From Rhodospirillales bacterium 70-18 (lineage in GTDB: Bacteria > Pseudomonadota > Alphaproteobacteria > Acetobacterales > Acetobacteraceae): a DNA stretch of 64,000 bases. The notes below the pieces were generated by a model. It was not told where the DNA came from, did not search any database, and worked only from the letters and a program-made list of their open reading frames with translations. The stretch spans positions 1 to 64,000 of the forward strand of contig MKWE01000057.1 of NCBI GenBank assembly GCA_001899585.1. The letters run 5' to 3'. The position numbers and the translations under genes were made by a program. Shown piece after piece: positions 54,019-64,000 of this stretch; the first letter of the stretch is position 1; each line of letters opens with the position of its first letter.

Positions 54019-55434
54019 ATGGTCGAGTCTTTTTCCGGGCGTGCGGTCCTTGCCCAGGATCTGCGCGCCACGATGCGTCTGGCGCTGCCGCTGGTGGCCG
54101 CCCAGCTGACCGCCGTCGGCGGCAACCTGATCGACGTCGTGATGGCCGGGCATCTGGGCGCGCATACCCTGGCGGCGGTCGCCGTCGGTGCGAATATCTG
54201 GTCGCTGCCGCTGATGGCGATCATCGGGGTGATGATGGCGATGCCGCCCTCGGTGGCACAGCTCGATGGCGCGCGCCGGCGTGGCGAGGTGGGGGCGCTG
54301 TTCCGCCAGGCGGTGTGGCTGGCGCTGGTGCTGGGCGTGGTGTTGCAGCAGGCGCTGTACTGGGGCGGCCCGGCGCTGGCGGCGGCGATGCGGGTGGACC
54401 CGGCGTTGCAGGACGACGTGCGGGCATTCGTGCGCGCGGTGAGTTGGGGCGCGCCTGGCCTGGCGCTGTTCGTCGCCTGTCGCGGCCTGTCGGATGGGCT
54501 GTCGATGCCGCGCGTATCGCTGGTGGTGGGGCTGTGCGGGCTGGTGGTGCAGTTGCCGCTGGTCTGGACGCTGATGTACGGCCGCCTGGGCGTGCCGGCG
54601 ATGGGGGCGGCCGGGGCGGGGGCCGCCAATGCCGTGGCGCTGTGGGCGCAGGCGCTGGCCTATCTCGCCTATGTCCGCCTCGCCCGCCGCTTCGCCGGGC
54701 TGGGGTGGGAGAGCGGGCGGCGGCGGCCGGATGCGGCGGCGCTGTTCGGGCTGCTGCGCCTGGGCGGGCCGATCGCGGTGGCGGTGCTGCTGGAGGTGGG
54801 CATGTTCAGCGCCACCGGGCTGCTGGTGGGCCGGCTGGGCGAGGTGATCGTGGCGGCGCACCAGGTGGCGCTGAACGTCGCCTCCATCACCTTCATGGTG
54901 CCGCTGGGCATCGCCATGACGATCACCGTGCGGGTGGGCAACGCGGTCGGGCGCGGCGATGCTGTCGGGGTGCGCCGGGCCGGGATGGTCGGCATCGGCA
55001 TGGCCGGCTGCGCGCAGGCGCTGTCGTGCATCGCCATGCTGACGGTGCCGCACGCCATCATCGCGCTGTACACCAGCGATCCGCGCGTGCTGGGCGTGGG
55101 CGTGGCGCTGCTGGGGTTTGCCGGGGTGTTCCAGCTTTCGGACGGCATCCAGGTCGCCTCGGCCGGCGCGCTCCGCGGGCTGAAGGACACGCGGCTGCCG
55201 ATGGCGATCACCCTGTTCGCCTATTGGGGGGCGGGCATGCCGATCGGCTGGTTCCTGGCCTTCCCGATGGGGATGGGCGCGCAGGGGATGTGGATGGGGC
55301 TGGTGGTGGGGCTGTCGTGCGCGGCGGTGCTGCTGTTCGCGCGCTTCCACCGGCTGTCGCGCCTCGGCGCCGGGCTATGCCGCGATGCGATCGATCCGGT
55401 CGCGCAGCCGGTACCAGCCGCCGACCGCCGGTAG
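54019..55434 (+). CDS. MATE family efflux transporter (NorM-like)
   Basis: A 471-residue multidrug and toxin extrusion protein with about 12 hydrophobic segments in two matching halves. The first half starts ATMRLALPLVAAQLTAVGGNLIDVVMAGHLG, of which ALPLVAAQLT and DVVMAGHLG are family landmarks. The second half has LRLGGPIAVAVLLEVGMFS and AAHQVALN. It exports cationic drugs or metabolites using Na+ or H+ gradients. A terminator-like hairpin precedes the ATG by 6 nt, and its last 60 bp overlap the convergent DAO-family gene. Confidence 0.93.
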   Translation: MVESFSGRAVLAQDLRATMRLALPLVAAQLTAVGGNLIDVVMAGHLGAHTLAAVAVGANIWSLPLMAIIGVMMAMPPSVAQLDGARRRGEVGALFRQAVWLALVLGVVLQQALYWGGPALAAAMRVDPALQDDVRAFVRAVSWGAPGLALFVACRGLSDGLSMPRVSLVVGLCGLVVQLPLVWTLMYGRLGVPAMGAAGAGAANAVALWAQALAYLAYVRLARRFAGLGWESGRRRPDAAALFGLLRLGGPIAVAVLLEVGMFSATGLLVGRLGEVIVAAHQVALNVASITFMVPLGIAMTITVRVGNAVGRGDAVGVRRAGMVGIGMAGCAQALSCIAMLTVPHAIIALYTSDPRVLGVGVALLGFAGVFQLSDGIQVASAGALRGLKDTRLPMAITLFAYWGAGMPIGWFLAFPMGMGAQGMWMGLVVGLSCAAVLLFARFHRLSRLGAGLCRDAIDPVAQPVPAADRR

Positions 55435-56691
55435 AAACCACGGGTCGCCGGAATAGCCGGGCAGGGTAGGGAAGGGCTGGCCGTCCAGCGCGAAGCCCTG
55501 GTTGCCCGCCCCGGCGATCTTGAGGCCGGCGTTGTGGCCCAGCCAGCTTGCCATCGCCACTCCGGAGCCCTGGCAGCCGGCGGCGTAGTGCACCCCCTCC
55601 TGCACGCCGATATGCGGCAGGAAGTCGAAGGTGAAGGCGACGTTGCCGGTCCAGGCATGGGTCAGCTTCACCCCCGCCAGCTGGGGGAACACGGCCGCCA
55701 TCGTGTGGTGCAGCACCGGGGCGCTGGCGGTCGCCGTCGCCGCGCTGAAGCTGGCCCGCCCGCCCCACAGCACCCGCTCGCCGTCCGGGCTGGGGCGGAA
55801 ATAGTTCAGCACCCGCTTGGTGTCGCTGATCATGCGCAGGTTGGGGAACAAGGCGCGCACCCGCTCGCGCCCCAGTCTCTCGGTGGCGACGATGTAGCTG
55901 GCCACCGGCACCATGCGCCGCGCCAGCCAGGGCATCGCCGAGGCGCCGCCCGGCCCGCGCGAATAGCCGTTGGTGGCCACCAGCACCGCCCCGGCGCGCA
56001 GCGTGCCGCGATCGGTCTCCAGGCGGTGGCCCGAGCCGTCGGGCGTGATGGCTTGCACGCGGGTGCCGCCGACCAGCGTGGCGCCGGCCCGCGCCGCCGC
56101 CGCGGCCAGGCCGCGCGCGTATTTGCCGGGATGCAGCGAGCCGGTCGCCTCGGCCACCATGCCGCCGTGGTAGTGGTCGGACCCGAGTTCCTCGCGCTGG
56201 CGGGCGCGCGGCACCATGCGGGCAGGCAGGCCGGTGATCTCGGCGATGAAATCGGCGCGCGCCGCCAGGGCGCGGTAATGCTTCGGCGTCCAGGCCGGCA
56301 CGAAGCGGCCGCAGCGGACATAGTCGCAGGCGATCCCCTCGCGGGCGATCAGCTCCTCGATGAACGGGAACGAGGCCGCCGCCGCGCCGGCGAGGTTGCG
56401 TGCCTGCTCGGCGCCGAACTGCTTCTCCAGCGCCGTGCCGGCCACCTTCAGCCCGCCCGAGACCATGCCGCCATTGCGCGAACTGGCGCCCCAGCCGATC
56501 CGCTCGGCATCCAGCACCACCACCTGCCGGCCGAGCCGCTGCAGCGTCAACGCCGCCGACAGCCCGGCATAGCCGCCGCCGACCACCGCCACCTCGGCGG
56601 CTTCGGGCAGCGGCGCCTCATGGGCTTCCGGCTCGGCCGCCTCCCACCAATAGGGGAACTCGCGGAATCCGGCGGCGAAGATGTCGCTCAT
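55375..56691 (-). CDS. FAD-dependent oxidoreductase, DAO family (PuuB-like)
   Basis: A 438-residue flavoprotein of the D-amino-acid-oxidase family. The FAD-binding motif is VAVVGGGYAGLSAALTL, followed by LDAERIGWGASSRNGGMV, and the C-terminal YAAGCQGSGVAMASWLG contacts FAD. The N-terminal lead FREFPYWWEAAEP is typical of gamma-glutamylputrescine oxidase-like proteins. It is followed on the same strand by nothing close and preceded by an aminotransferase gene (47 bp upstream), so the two may form an amine-degradation pair. The substrate is inferred only by analogy. Confidence 0.88.
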   Translation of the reverse strand: MSDIFAAGFREFPYWWEAAEPEAHEAPLPEAAEVAVVGGGYAGLSAALTLQRLGRQVVVLDAERIGWGASSRNGGMVSGGLKVAGTALEKQFGAEQARNLAGAAAASFPFIEELIAREGIACDYVRCGRFVPAWTPKHYRALAARADFIAEITGLPARMVPRARQREELGSDHYHGGMVAEATGSLHPGKYARGLAAAAARAGATLVGGTRVQAITPDGSGHRLETDRGTLRAGAVLVATNGYSRGPGGASAMPWLARRMVPVASYIVATERLGRERVRALFPNLRMISDTKRVLNYFRPSPDGERVLWGGRASFSAATATASAPVLHHTMAAVFPQLAGVKLTHAWTGNVAFTFDFLPHIGVQEGVHYAAGCQGSGVAMASWLGHNAGLKIAGAGNQGFALDGQPFPTLPGYSGDPWFLPAVGGWYRLRDRIDRIAA

Positions 56692-56738
56692 GCTGCACGC
56701 CCTTGGCTGGTCGTTCGCCGCTGGAGTCCGCCGGGAAG

Positions 56739-58043
56739 CTATTCCGCCGCCGCCCGGCGCCCGCTCTCCTCGGCCACGGCGGCGGCGAAGGCGGCCAGGG
56801 TCTGGTCGAGGTCGGCCGCCGTATGGGCGGTGGACATGTAGGTCTTGCCCTCGCTCTTCAGGATGCCGTGGGCGCGCAGGGTGCGGTTGAAGCGGGCCTG
56901 CATGGCGGTGTCCGCCCGCAGCGTGCCGCGGTAGTCGTGCACGTCGCCGGCGGCGAACACCACATCGAACATCACCGGGCTGCCGACCACCTGGGCGGGC
57001 AGGCTGGCCTGTTTCAGCATCGCCGCGAAGCCCTCCATCAGCCGGCGGCCGGCGGCATAGACGCCGTCATAGGCGCCCGGGCGCTTGAGGATGGCCAGGC
57101 TGGCCAGCCCCGCCACGGCTGCCACCGGGTTGCCCGATAGCGTGCCGATCTGGGTCAGGAAGCCGTCGTCGCCGACCAGCGCGCGGTCGAAATGCTTCAT
57201 GATGTCCGCCCGCCCGGCGATCGCCGCCAGCGGGAAGCCGCCGCCGATGATCTTGCCCAGGGTGCAGATGTCGGGCGTCACGCCGTAGAATGCCTGCGCC
57301 CCGCCATAGGCGAAGCGGAAGCCGGTCACCACCTCGTCGAAGATCAGCGGAATGCCGAGTTCGGCGGTCACCCGCCGCAGCGTCTCCAGGAAGCCGGGTG
57401 CCGGCGGCAGCAGGCGCTGGAACGGCTCCACGATCACCCCGGCCAGCTCGTCGACATGCTCGCGGATCATGCTCTCGGCCAGGGTGGCGTCGTTGAACGG
57501 CGCGACCAGCATCTCGTTCTGCACGCTGCGCGGGATGCCGGCCGAATCCGGCGCGGCCTGCGGGAAGTTGCCGGGCCGCTTCGGCGCCAGCGACAGCAGT
57601 CCCCAGTCGCTCATGCCGTGGTAGCCGCCCTCGAATTTCAGCATCTTGTCGCGGCCGCGATAGGCGCGGGCCAGCCGCATGGCGTACATGTCGGCCTCCG
57701 AGCCGGAGGACACGAAGCGCACCTGCTCGGCGCAGGCCATGGCATCGACGATCTCGGCGGCGAGGCGGATGCCGTGCTCATTATTGGCGAAGAAGGTGGT
57801 GCCGCGCGGCACCTGCGCCAGCACCGCCTCGGTCACCTCGGGGTGGTTGTGGCCGAGGAACATCGGCCCCGAGCCGAGCAGGAAATCGACGTATTCGTTG
57901 CCGCTGACATCCCACACCCGGCCGCCCTGGCCACGCTCGATCACGATGTCGCTGCCGACATTGCCGAACCCGCCGGCCGGCAACACCCGTTTGGCCAGTT
58001 CCACCAGTTCGGTCTCATGCGCGCTGCGCTGCGGTGCGGTCAT
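56739..58043 (-). CDS. Class-III aminotransferase (glutamate-1-semialdehyde aminomutase-like)
   Basis: A 434-residue PLP enzyme. The PLP-binding Lys is in ICTLGKIIGGGFPLAA, and the segments FLLGSGPMFLGHNHPEV, RFVSSGSEADMYAMRLAR and LIFDEVVTGFRFAYGG are classic for the GSA aminomutase-like group of class-III aminotransferases. It transfers an amino group to or from an omega-amine or semialdehyde. It is probably not the heme-pathway HemL, since the context is a flavin oxidase gene 47 bp downstream. The ATG at 58043 is chosen from family alignment. Confidence 0.9.
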   Translation of the reverse strand: MTAPQRSAHETELVELAKRVLPAGGFGNVGSDIVIERGQGGRVWDVSGNEYVDFLLGSGPMFLGHNHPEVTEAVLAQVPRGTTFFANNEHGIRLAAEIVDAMACAEQVRFVSSGSEADMYAMRLARAYRGRDKMLKFEGGYHGMSDWGLLSLAPKRPGNFPQAAPDSAGIPRSVQNEMLVAPFNDATLAESMIREHVDELAGVIVEPFQRLLPPAPGFLETLRRVTAELGIPLIFDEVVTGFRFAYGGAQAFYGVTPDICTLGKIIGGGFPLAAIAGRADIMKHFDRALVGDDGFLTQIGTLSGNPVAAVAGLASLAILKRPGAYDGVYAAGRRLMEGFAAMLKQASLPAQVVGSPVMFDVVFAAGDVHDYRGTLRADTAMQARFNRTLRAHGILKSEGKTYMSTAHTAADLDQTLAAFAAAVAEESGRRAAAE

Positions 58044-58104
58044 CGGCCGGTCCTCCTGCGGATGGCCGATGTCAGCACCGCGCCGGCAAGATCGCAAGGC
58101 CGGA

Positions 58105-58593
58105 TCAATGCTCCTGGCGATGCATCCGGTCGACCAGGGCGATCAGCAGGGTGGAGACCACGAACACCAGGTGGATGCCGCCCATCACCATCAGCCGGTC
58201 GCTCGGGGTGTCACGCATGAAGGCGCGCAGCAGATGGATCGCCGAGATCATCACGATCGACAGCGACACCTTCAGCTTCACGTTGCCGCTGTCCATCTTG
58301 CCCAGCCATTCCGGCTGGCGGGCCTCGTCGGCGCTCTCGATGCGCGAGACGAAGCTTTCGTAGGAGGAGATCGCCACCATCACCACCAGGTTGGCGATCA
58401 GCACCAGGTCCAGCACCGAGAGCAGCGCCAGCACCAGCTCGGTCTCGGTGGCGCTGCCCAGCCCCGCCGCCATGTGCAGCAGCTCGCGTCCGACCAGCCC
58501 GTAGATTGCCACCACGGTCGCCAGCAGCGCCACATACAGCGGCAGCAGCAGCCAGCGCGCCCCCAGCAGCACCGACTCGATCGTGCGTTCCAT
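58105..58593 (-). CDS. UPF0114 (YqhA-like) membrane protein
   Basis: A 162-residue integral membrane protein of the UPF0114/TIGR00645 family. The start ERTIESVLLGARWLLLPLY and the later YESFVSRIE, NVKLKVSLSIVMISAIHLLRAF and HLVFVVSTLLIALVDRM are family hallmarks, with about four transmembrane helices. The function is unknown across the family. It starts 17 bp after the NRAMP-like gene stop on the same strand, so the two may share a transcript. Confidence 0.92.
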   Translation of the reverse strand: MERTIESVLLGARWLLLPLYVALLATVVAIYGLVGRELLHMAAGLGSATETELVLALLSVLDLVLIANLVVMVAISSYESFVSRIESADEARQPEWLGKMDSGNVKLKVSLSIVMISAIHLLRAFMRDTPSDRLMVMGGIHLVFVVSTLLIALVDRMHRQEH

Positions 58594-58610
58594 GGCCCGG
58601 CGCCTCCTTG

Positions 58611-59900
58611 CTACAGCACCAGGAATGCCAGCGAGGCCGCCGCCATGGCAAGCGTCGCCACCCAGCCGACCACGCGCATCGGCATCCTGAGGGTGAACTC
58701 GCCCATCACCGCGCGGTTGCTGGCGATCATCAGCATCGCGGCCATCAGCGGCGCCGCCAGCACGCCGTTCAGCACCGCGCACCAGTACAGCGCCTTCATC
58801 GGGTCCAGCCCGACGAAATTCAGCACCACGCCCAGCATGGTCGCCACTGCGATGGTGGCATAGAACGCCCGCGCGTCCCGCAGCTTGTGGTCCAGCCCCT
58901 CCACCCAGCCGAACGCCTCGCACACCGCATAGGCGGCCGAGCCGGCCAGCACCGGCACCGCCAGCATCCCGGTGCCGATGATGCCGCAGGCGAACACCAG
59001 GAAGGCGAACTCCCCGGCGATCGGCCGAAGCGCCTCGGCCGCCTGCGCGGCGGTCTGGATGTCGGTCACCCCATGCGCGTGCAGCGTCGCCGCGGTGGCG
59101 AAGATGATGAACAGCGAGATCACGTTGGACATGCCCATGCCGGCCCAGGTATCGGTGCGGATGCGCGCCAGCTCCGCCCCGGCGGCGGCCGGCGCCACGT
59201 ACAACGGCTGCACGGTGCGGCGAAGCTGTTCCTCAACCTCCTGCGCCGCCTGCCAGAAGAACAGGTACGGGCTGATCGTGGTGCCCAGCACGGCCACCAT
59301 CGCCTGCGCATGCGCCGCGTCCAGTTGCAGGTTGGGGATCAGCGTCTCCAGCAGCGCCATGCGCCACGGCACGCCAACCACGAACACCACCGCCACGTAG
59401 CTGAACAGCGACAGCGTCAGCCATTTCAGCACCGCCGCATAGCGCCGATAGCTCAGGAACGTCTCCAGCCCGATGCACAGCACCGCGAAGCCGGCCGTGT
59501 AGGCCGCCACCGGCCCGCCCACCAGCAGCCCCACCGCCGCCCCCATGGCGCCCAGGTCGGCCCCCAGATTGGCGATATTGGCGACCAGCAGCACCCCCAC
59601 CGCCAGCCGCAGCAGCCACGGCGCGTAATGCCGCCGCAGGTTCTGCGCGATGCCGGCGCCGGTGACGCAGCCGATCTGCGCGCTGATCTCCTGGGTCACC
59701 GCCATCAGCGGATAGCTGAACAGCATCACCCAGGCCATGCCGAAGCCGAACTGCGCGCCCACCTGGCTATAGGTGGCGATGCCGCTGGGGTCGTCGTCGG
59801 CCGCCCCGGTCACCAGCCCGGGCCCCAGCGCGCGCAGCCACCCGCGCCGCCGCGCCGGGGGAAGGGTTTCGGCTGCGGCGCGCTTGGTGTGCTGTATCAT
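58611..59900 (-). CDS. NRAMP-related divalent metal transporter with altered metal site
   Basis: A 429-residue polytopic transporter with about eleven hydrophobic segments and NRAMP fold signatures. The TM1 metal-site motif, normally DPGN, reads DPSG here (D37-G40), keeping the Asp but losing the Asn. In TM6 the canonical metal-binding Met is replaced: TTISPYLFFWQA has S210 in its place. Characterised NRAMPs need that Met to prefer transition metals, so this branch may carry another ion such as Mg2+. The ATG at 59900 is chosen from family alignment; the longer frame to 59978 is a poor fit. Confidence 0.85.
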   Translation of the reverse strand: MIQHTKRAAAETLPPARRRGWLRALGPGLVTGAADDDPSGIATYSQVGAQFGFGMAWVMLFSYPLMAVTQEISAQIGCVTGAGIAQNLRRHYAPWLLRLAVGVLLVANIANLGADLGAMGAAVGLLVGGPVAAYTAGFAVLCIGLETFLSYRRYAAVLKWLTLSLFSYVAVVFVVGVPWRMALLETLIPNLQLDAAHAQAMVAVLGTTISPYLFFWQAAQEVEEQLRRTVQPLYVAPAAAGAELARIRTDTWAGMGMSNVISLFIIFATAATLHAHGVTDIQTAAQAAEALRPIAGEFAFLVFACGIIGTGMLAVPVLAGSAAYAVCEAFGWVEGLDHKLRDARAFYATIAVATMLGVVLNFVGLDPMKALYWCAVLNGVLAAPLMAAMLMIASNRAVMGEFTLRMPMRVVGWVATLAMAAASLAFLVL

Positions 59901-60032
59901 CGGTGGCCGGTGTCGTGGCGGCGAAGGGTGGCGAATTTGTGGCTCCGGCGCAAGCCGCGCCTTGACGCACTGCAACACGCGGCGGATGGTTTACGCCACG
60001 GGGCCGCCGGGGGCCGGATCAAGGGAGCCGAC

Positions 60033-61462
60033 ATGACGACCACCGTCATCCGCAACGCCGACTTCGTGGTCGCCTGGGACGCCGCCGCGCGCGAGCACGT
60101 CTACCTGCGCGATGCCGACCTGGCCTTCGCGGACGGCGTCATCCAGCATGTCGGCCCTGCCTATGCCGGCCCCGCCGACCGCGTGATCGACGGGCGCGGC
60201 TTCATGGTGATGCCCGGCCTGGTCAACATCCACTCCCACCCCTCCAGCGAGCCGATGAACAAGGGGCTGACCGACGAGGTCGGCTCCCCCGGCTTCTACA
60301 ACTCCTCGCTCTACGAATATCTGCCGATCTTCCGCCCCGAGCCGGGGGTGATCGACGACTGCGTGCGCGTCGCCCTGTCCGAGCTGCTGCTCTCCGGCGT
60401 CACCACCGTTGCCGATCTGTCGATGGCCCATCCCGGCTGGCTCGACCTGCTGGCCGACAGCGGCATGCGCGTCTGCGTGGCGCCGATGTTCCGCTCCGCC
60501 CGCTGGTTCACCCGAAACGGCCACGTGGTGGAATACGAATGGAGCCCGGAGGCCGGCGAGAAGGCCATGGCCGAGGCCTTCGCCATCATCGAGCGGGCCG
60601 AGCAGCACCCCTCCGGCCGGCTGTTCGGCATGGTGGTGCCCGCCCAGATCGACACCTGCACCGAGGGCCTGCTGCGCGAGAGCTTCCAGGAATCCAAGGC
60701 GCGCGGCCTGTCCTGGCAGATCCACGCCGCCCAGTCGGTCAGCGAGTTCCACGAGATCACCCGCCGCCACGGCTTCACCCCGATCGGCTGGCTCGACCAT
60801 CTCGGCCTGCTGTCTGACCGCTCGATCATCGGCCACGGCATCTTCCTCGACGACCACCCCTCCACGCCCTGGCACACCAGGCGCGATCTCGCGCTGCTGG
60901 CGGAAACCGGCACCACCGTCGCGCATTGCCCCACCGTGTTCGCCCGGCGCGGCATCACGCTGAAGGATGTCGGCCGCTACCGCCGCGCCGGCGTCAACAT
61001 GGGCGTCGGCACCGACACCTTCCCGCACAACATGATCGACGAGATGCGGCTGGCCATCTACCTGGCCCGCACTCAGGCCGACAACCCGCGCACCCTCAAC
61101 GCCGGCGAGCTGTTCACGGCGGCCACCATCGGCGGCGCCCGCGCGCTCGGCCGCGACGACATCGGCCGCCTCGCCCCCTTCTGCCGCGCCGACATGGTGA
61201 TGGTGGACACCACCATTCCGCGCATGCGCCCGGGCCGCGACCCGCTGCGCAGCCTGATCTATTCGGCCGGCGACCGCGCCGTGCACACCGTGTTCGTCGA
61301 TGGCCACATGGTGGTGCAAGACGGCCGCCTGCTCACCATGGACTACGCCGCCGCCGCCGACGCGCTGCACGAGGCGCAGGCGCGCGTCATGGCCAACGTG
61401 CCCAATCTCGACTGGGACCACCGCCACGTGGACCAGCTCTCACCCCCCTCGCTCAGGACCGC

Positions 61463-61466
<4 letters not shown>
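60033..61466 (+). CDS. Amidohydrolase family protein (ATZ/TRZ deaminase-like)
   Basis: A 477-residue metal-dependent hydrolase. The first metal motif is [11 protein letters not shown] (HxH), followed by [34 protein letters not shown] and the Asp of [10 protein letters not shown], in the order seen in cytosine/melamine-type deaminases. A small beta domain lies at both ends (residues ~1-60 and ~400-460). The ATG at 60033 follows AAGGGAG. It overlaps the first ABC ATPase gene by 4 bp, so it is cotranscribed with two oligopeptide-type ATPases. Confidence 0.9.
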
Positions 61467-62460
<994 letters not shown>

Positions 62461-62464
<4 letters not shown>

Positions 62465-63558
62465 GCGGCCCGCTGCTGGAGGTCGAGAACCTCGCCAAGC
62501 ACTACCCGGTCAGCCGCGGCCTGGTCATGGCCCGCCGCGTCGGCACCGTCCGCGCGGTGGATGGCGTGTCCTTCCGGCTCGACCGCGGCGAAACCCTCGC
62601 GCTGGTCGGTGAATCCGGCTGCGGCAAATCCACCACCGCCCGGCTGGTGCTGCGCCTGATCGAGCCCAGCGCCGGCATCGTGCGGTTCGAGGGTGTGGAC
62701 ATCACCTCCATGGCCGGCGCCCCGCTGCGCGCCCTGCGCCGGCGCATGCAGATCGTCTTCCAGGACCCCTTCGCCTCGCTCAACCCGCGCATGACCGTGG
62801 GCGCCATCCTGGAGGAGCCGCTGATCGTCCACGATGTGGGCGACGCCGCCTCCCGCCGCGCCCGCGTCAGCCGGCTGCTCGACCTTGTCGGCCTCGCCGG
62901 CTACCACGCCGGGCGCTACCCGCATGAATTCTCCGGCGGCCAGCGCCAGCGCATCGGCATCGCCCGCGCCCTCGCCGTGGAACCCTCGCTGGTGGTGTGC
63001 GACGAGCCGGTATCGGCGCTGGACGTGTCGATCCAGGCGCAGGTGGTCAACCTGCTGAAGGACCTCCAGGCCCAGCTCGGCCTGTCCTACCTGTTCATCG
63101 CCCACGACCTCGCGGTGGTGAAGCACATGGCCGACCGGGTCGCGGTGATGTACCTCGGCCGCATCGTCGAGGTCGGAACCAAGGACGCGCTGTTCGCCCG
63201 CCCGCTGCACCCCTACACCCGCACCCTGCTCGCCGCGATCCCGCGCCCGGACCCGCACCGCCGCACCGCCCGCCAGGTGGCCGGCGGCGACGTGCCCAGC
63301 CCGATGGACATCCCGCCCGGCTGCCGCTTCAACACGCGCTGCCCCTTCGCCACCGACATTTGCCGCAGCGAAGACCCGCCGCTGCGCGCGCCCACGCTCG
63401 CCGGCGTGCCGCCGGGGCATCTCACCGCCTGCCACCACGCCGAGACCCTGCCCGACGCGGTCGCCGCCGAGGGCGTACATGCCACCGCGCCGGCGGCGGC
63501 GCGGCGGTTGGCGCTGTATGCCGAGAAGCGGGCTGGGGCGGGGCAGGTGGCGGGGTAG
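62461..63558 (+). CDS. Oligopeptide-type ABC ATP-binding protein (OppF/DppF-like)
   Basis: A 365-residue ABC ATPase, partner of the upstream OppD-like protein. Walker A is [11 protein letters not shown], the Q-loop lies in [13 protein letters not shown], signature is [15 protein letters not shown], Walker B is [13 protein letters not shown] and the switch His is in [11 protein letters not shown]. The oligo_HPY C-terminus (CRFNTRCPF) is followed by an extra Ala/Arg-rich tail of about 40 residues. It is the last gene of the operon; a palindromic repeat begins 6 bp after the stop. Confidence 0.93.
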
Positions 63559-63564
63559 GGAGGT

Positions 63565-63677
63565 CTTCTTTTTGTGAACAAAAAGAAGCAAAAAAACTTT
63601 ATTCGTTGGAGACCCGGCCCCGGCCGGGGAGACTCCAGCGAATAAAAGTTTTTTGGTTCTTTTTTCCAAAAAAGAAC
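63565..63677. repeat. Dispersed A/T-tract palindromic repeat, copy C (nested hairpin)
   Basis: Hairpin 1 at 63565-63588 (CTTCTTTTTGT / ACAAAAAGAAG), middle stem CAAAAAAACTTTATTCG (63589-63605) with CGAATAAAAGTTTTTTG (63639-63655), and hairpin 2 at 63656-63677 (GTTCTTTTTT / AAAAAAGAAC). The middle loop is enlarged: TTGGAG / CTCCAG extends the stem, and a GC-rich palindrome (CCCGGCCCCGGCCGGGG) fills the tip. It follows the OppF-like gene stop and precedes the alcohol dehydrogenase gene. Confidence 0.88.
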
Positions 63678-63752
63678 CGCTTCCCTTCCCTGGCCTTCCC
63701 ACGCCTTCGGCGCTACTCCTCCCCCAAATCGCCGAACCGGAGGACCGCCCGC

Positions 63753-64000
63753 ATGGACTTCACCCTCGTCTCCCCCCGCTGCATGCTCGTCGGCGGCGGC
63801 AGCGTCGCCCAGGCGGCCGCCCTGCTGGCCCGCTTCGGCCTCTCCCGCCCGCTGGTCGTCACCGACCCGTTCATGGTCTCCTCCGGCCTGGTGCAGCGGG
63901 TACTGGCGCCCCTGGCCAAGGCCGGCATCCAGGCCGCTGTGTTCAGCGACACCATCCCCGAACCCACCGACACCGTGGTGGTGGCCGGCGTCCAGGCGCT
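63753..64000 (+). CDS. Iron-containing alcohol dehydrogenase (partial, runs off the window)
   Basis: Only the first 82 codons are in the window. The start MDFTLVSPRCMLVGGGSVAQ and the segments RFGLSRPLVVTDPFM and GIQAAVFSDTIPEPT match the N-terminal NAD-binding domain of iron-type (group III) alcohol dehydrogenases and maleylacetate reductases. The ATG follows a good GGAGGA site. The metal-binding histidines lie outside the window, so the exact subgroup cannot be named. Confidence 0.8.
   Translation, partial: MDFTLVSPRCMLVGGGSVAQAAALLARFGLSRPLVVTDPFMVSSGLVQRVLAPLAKAGIQAAVFSDTIPEPTDTVVVAGVQA

Noticed and set aside
56739-58043. hemL (glutamate-1-semialdehyde aminomutase of heme synthesis)
   Set aside because: The sequence resembles the wider class-III group, and the neighbour is an amine-oxidase-like gene, so a catabolic aminotransferase is more likely. 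I did not assign the symbol.

Overview
The window is about 64 kb of very GC-rich DNA (roughly 70% by eye) with dense, mostly ATGA-overlapping operons. The gene content is that of an aerobic alphaproteobacterium. A linked recG / sdhE / mfd block, several ABC uptake systems, flavin monooxygenases, a molybdenum hydroxylase, and A/T-tract palindromic repeats between genes all suggest Rhodospirillales, most likely Acetobacteraceae. That placement is inference; there is no rRNA or tRNA gene in the window to anchor it.

Layout. 0.2-9 kb: catabolic genes, namely a 2-hydroxyacid dehydrogenase and a luciferase-like monooxygenase (minus strand), then a two-subunit molybdenum hydroxylase, a ThDP-dependent enzyme, a crotonase and an acyl-CoA dehydrogenase (plus strand). 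9-17 kb: a five-gene minus-strand glycosyltransferase/GalE cluster for a surface glycan, with dcyD directly upstream. 18.4-19.7 kb: the periplasmic methionine sulfoxide reductase MsrP with a small membrane protein where MsrQ would be expected. 19.7-26.2 kb: another luciferase-like oxidoreductase, a Nudix hydrolase, and a GldF/GldG/DUF4340-type ABC system. 26.5-34.3 kb: an unknown polytopic membrane protein, recG, sdhE, mfd and a DsbA-family oxidoreductase. 34.3-38.3 kb: an unrecognised 47-residue ORF, a GST, a lower-GC methyltransferase next to a glycosyltransferase, and a creatininase-family amidohydrolase. 38.4-44 kb: a GMC oxidoreductase with a small partner, and an ABC-F / PRC-barrel / MFS operon. 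44.2-50.3 kb: a branched-chain amino acid ABC operon with fused LivM-LivG, followed by a phosphatase-like protein and a GST. 50.4-53 kb: a nitrate/sulfonate-type ABC transporter. 53-60 kb: an Asp/Glu racemase-family protein, a MATE exporter, a DAO-family oxidase, a class-III aminotransferase, a UPF0114 protein and an atypical NRAMP protein. 60-63.6 kb: an amidohydrolase with two oligopeptide-type ABC ATPases but no permeases. The window ends inside an iron-type alcohol dehydrogenase.

The most unusual non-coding signal is a dispersed palindromic repeat present three times (about 6.9, 53.0 and 63.6 kb). Each copy is made of two half-units that carry A/T-rich hairpins. The first copy is a circular permutation of the other two, and the third has an extra GC-rich hairpin nested in its middle stem. 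All three follow plus-strand stop codons, which fits a role in transcript ends. Other leads are a 36-nt near-perfect hairpin between dcyD and the glycan genes, a hidden 47-residue ORF at 34.3-34.4 kb, a terminator-like hairpin just before the MATE gene, and a repeat domain shared by two glycosyltransferase-cluster proteins. I found no CRISPR array, insertion sequence, phage gene, rRNA or tRNA.
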